A stretch of 7,099 nucleotides of DNA, taken from the NCBI GenBank assembly GCA_900765095.1, contig CAAFRB010000074.1, positions 1 through 7,099 on the forward strand, read 5' to 3'. The notes under the pieces were generated by a model. It made no database searches, had not been told where the DNA came from, and saw only the letters and a program-made list of their open reading frames with translations. A program made the position numbers and the translations under genes. This document shows, piece after piece, positions 5,768 through 7,099 of this stretch. Source of the stretch: Clostridia bacterium (lineage in GTDB: Bacteria > Bacillota > Clostridia > TANB77 > UBA1234). Position 1 is the first letter of the stretch, and each line of letters starts with the position of its first letter.

Positions 5768-5854
5768 ATGAAAATTAGCAGACACCTGCCCACCCCCAGA
5801 TTCATTATAAATTTTACTATTCACCTCACATCATTGATAGACTTTATAGGATGA
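5768..5854 (+). CDS. Possible 28-residue small ORF or leader peptide
   Basis: An ATG at 5768 follows AAAGG at a 5-base distance, one of the better Shine-Dalgarno-like sites in this window, and reads 28 codons to TGA at 5852-5854. The peptide begins MKISRHLPTPRFIINF and is basic then hydrophobic. It lies 168 bases before the DUF3871 gene. Many short frames arise by chance in such DNA, so this is only a candidate. Confidence 0.15.
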   Translation: MKISRHLPTPRFIINFTIHLTSLIDFIG

Positions 5855-5905
5855 TACACAAATACATAGATAATATAAATAGCCTAATCGTATCACACCT
5901 ATAAA
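5843..5905. repeat. Interrupted inverted repeat upstream of the DUF3871 gene
   Basis: TTTATAGG plus GATAC (5843-5850 and 5853-5857) matches GTATC plus CCTATAAA (5890-5894 and 5898-5905) in inverse orientation, giving 13 paired bases with a small internal loop and a 32-base AT-rich spacer. It could be a binding site for a dimeric protein or an RNA stem in the DUF3871 leader. Confidence 0.45.
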
Positions 5906-5906
5906 T

Positions 5907-5937
5907 GTACCAAGAGTATTTGTAATCGTACCAAGAG
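5907..5937 (+). repeat. Direct repeat of GTACCAAGAG with a 21-base period
   Basis: GTACCAAGAG occurs at 5907-5916 and again at 5928-5937. The 21-base period is two helical turns, so two proteins could bind the same face of the DNA, as operators or iterons. A shorter match, TACCAAG, occurs at 5751-5757. Confidence 0.5.
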
Positions 5938-5938
5938 G

Positions 5939-5978
5939 GAATCGAAGCAATTCATTGCTTCATGGGCGATTCATTGCT
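5939..5978. repeat. Nested hairpin with a duplicated ATTCATTGCT
   Basis: GAATCG (5939-5944) pairs with CGATTC (5967-5972), enclosing an inner 8-bp stem, GAAGCAAT (5944-5951) with ATTGCTTC (5954-5961); the two stems share base 5944. ATTCATTGCT is also directly repeated at 5950-5959 and 5969-5978 (period 19). The structure ends about 50 bases before the DUF3871 start and has no T tract, so it looks like a regulatory leader or a protein-bound cruciform rather than a terminator. Confidence 0.5.
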
Positions 5979-6021
5979 CTGAAGTTAATTCAATCAATAA
6001 TCATTTAAACAATTTATCATT

Positions 6022-7014
6022 ATGAGAAATTTAGTTATTATGCCAACTATGGCACAGAATCGTGAGAGAATGAATTTGGGTGAATATGCAGAAGAAGCTA
6101 CCATTATCATGGACGAGCCAGTAAAGCCAGCCAATCATTTTATCGAAGCCAACACACAGGAAGTAACATTGAATCATTTAAAGAATGATTGCATTACTCC
6201 AGTGTTCTCTAAAGACAATGAACTTACAATCAATCATGCTCAGTTTGTGGAAACAATACAGGATGCAGTACAGTCTTTCTTCAGTGGTGAAAAGGTGGAA
6301 CAAGCCACAATCAGAGCAAGCCACATTATTAAAGGAAGAATCCCTGAAGCAATACACAAACCAGCCAACCAACTTTTGGAATCTGATAAGACCATCTACT
6401 ATGAAAGGGCAGCTTTCAGCATTGATGTTCCAACCATTTATGAAACAGTAGGTGGAAATAAGTTGAATCTTTCTATCGTAGGTGTAAGAGCTTACAACCA
6501 GATGAATCTATATTCAAAGAAAGTTCCAGAGTTGTTCCGTCTTGCACTTGGATTCAAAAATACCGTATGCTGTAACATGTGTGTCTTTACAGATGGTTAC
6601 AAGGATGATTTAAGGGTAAGCAATACTACAGAATTATATCGTGCAGCATTGGAACTTTTCAGTAACTACAATCCTGCCAAACATATTTATCTGATGCAGC
6701 AGTTAGGCAACACTTCCATGAGTGAACACCAGTTCTGCCAGATAATAGGCAGAATGCGACTTTATCAATGCTTGCCAACAGGCTACCAGAAAGCATTGCC
6801 AAGAATGTTGCTTACTGATACGCAGATAAACAATGTAGCAAAAGCATACATTAATGATGAAAACTTTGGCAGTTTTGGAAGTGAGCTTAATATGTGGAAG
6901 TTCTACAACTTATTGACTGGAGCCAACAAGTCAAGCTATATTGATTCATTCTTAGACCGTTCTCTTAATGCTACAGAAATGGCTTTAGGAATTAAATCAG
7001 CTTTACATGGTTAA
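6022..7014 (+). CDS. DUF3871 domain-containing protein
   Basis: The 330-residue protein matches my recollection of DUF3871, a Bacteroidetes family of about this length found on plasmids, phages and conjugative elements; its biochemical function is not known to me. Recognisable conserved stretches, in order: HFIEANT (39-45), CITPVFSKDNE (57-67), HIIKGRIPEAIHKPA (101-115), YYERAAF (126-132), GVRAYNQMNLY (154-164), FKNTVCCNMCVFTDG (178-192), QIIGRMRLYQ (240-249), LTDTQIN (264-270) and TGANKSSYIDSFLDR (299-313). The first 38 residues are variable and probably flexible. The CCNMC cluster could bind metal, but that is a guess. No membrane segment or signal peptide is seen. In-frame ATGs also exist at 6040 and 6049; 6022 is chosen as the longest. 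The spacer with repeats at 5549-6021 sits directly upstream. Confidence 0.85.
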   Translation: MRNLVIMPTMAQNRERMNLGEYAEEATIIMDEPVKPANHFIEANTQEVTLNHLKNDCITPVFSKDNELTINHAQFVETIQDAVQSFFSGEKVEQATIRASHIIKGRIPEAIHKPANQLLESDKTIYYERAAFSIDVPTIYETVGGNKLNLSIVGVRAYNQMNLYSKKVPELFRLALGFKNTVCCNMCVFTDGYKDDLRVSNTTELYRAALELFSNYNPAKHIYLMQQLGNTSMSEHQFCQIIGRMRLYQCLPTGYQKALPRMLLTDTQINNVAKAYINDENFGSFGSELNMWKFYNLLTGANKSSYIDSFLDRSLNATEMALGIKSALHG

Positions 7015-7099
7015 TACTTCGTTAAATTAATATCTAATCCATTGATAACAAATAAGTTAATTAATAAAGTTTAGCAGAATAAAATAGGTCAAGTAGCTG

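Noticed and set aside
5907..5978. CRISPR array
   Set aside because: There are only two copies of a 10-base repeat at 21-base spacing and no cas genes.
6178..6451. Minus-strand frame (6178-6372) and alternative plus frame (6185-6451) inside the DUF3871 gene
   Set aside because: The DUF3871 frame has family-level conserved blocks throughout this stretch, so both are out-of-frame shadows.

Overview
The window looks like part of an integrated mobile element of a Bacteroidales bacterium (Bacteroides, Parabacteroides or a relative). Three things point there: AT-rich genes with AT-rich rather than strong Shine-Dalgarno starts; promoter-like sites of the Bacteroidetes type (TTG, about 19 bases, TAnnTTTG); and proteins typical of Bacteroidales accessory DNA, namely a tyrosine recombinase with the YVARHSFAS box and a DUF3871 protein. 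No housekeeping gene, rRNA, tRNA, CRISPR array or IS transposase is visible. All genes read on the + strand.

Layout. (1) Positions 1-698 hold the catalytic part of a tyrosine integrase. Its upstream part is cut by the window edge and appears frameshifted. A hairpin terminator follows, overlapped by a promoter for the next gene. (2) Positions 776-1681 encode a 301-residue protein of unknown function, ended by a clear terminator. (3) Positions 1682-1964 are non-coding: one good and one weak promoter, a structured leader and a GC-rich palindrome, GGTGCGCACC. They precede a two-gene unit of a 161-residue unknown protein and a 597-residue superfamily 2 helicase-like protein (1965-4302). (4) Positions 4303-4584 are non-coding and start, five bases after the helicase stop codon, with a 55-base inverted-repeat element, followed by a terminator. 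(5) Three small genes follow closely (57, 64 and 188 residues; 4585-5548); the last may be a winged-helix DNA-binding protein. (6) Positions 5549-6021 are a repeat-rich non-coding stretch with a second copy of the 55-base element, two other long-spaced inverted repeats, a 21-base-period direct repeat and a nested hairpin. (7) Positions 6022-7014 encode a DUF3871 protein. The last 85 bases hold nothing I can recognise.

The most unusual signal is the pair of 55-base elements at 4308-4362 and 5663-5717. They align without gaps, lie in the same orientation and bracket exactly the three-small-gene module, so the module may be a discrete cassette. The helicase, the possible DNA-binding protein, the DUF3871 protein and the repeat-rich spacer are compatible with a replication or maintenance module, but that is inference. 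No relaxase, known Rep protein, toxin-antitoxin pair or known defence gene is recognisable.
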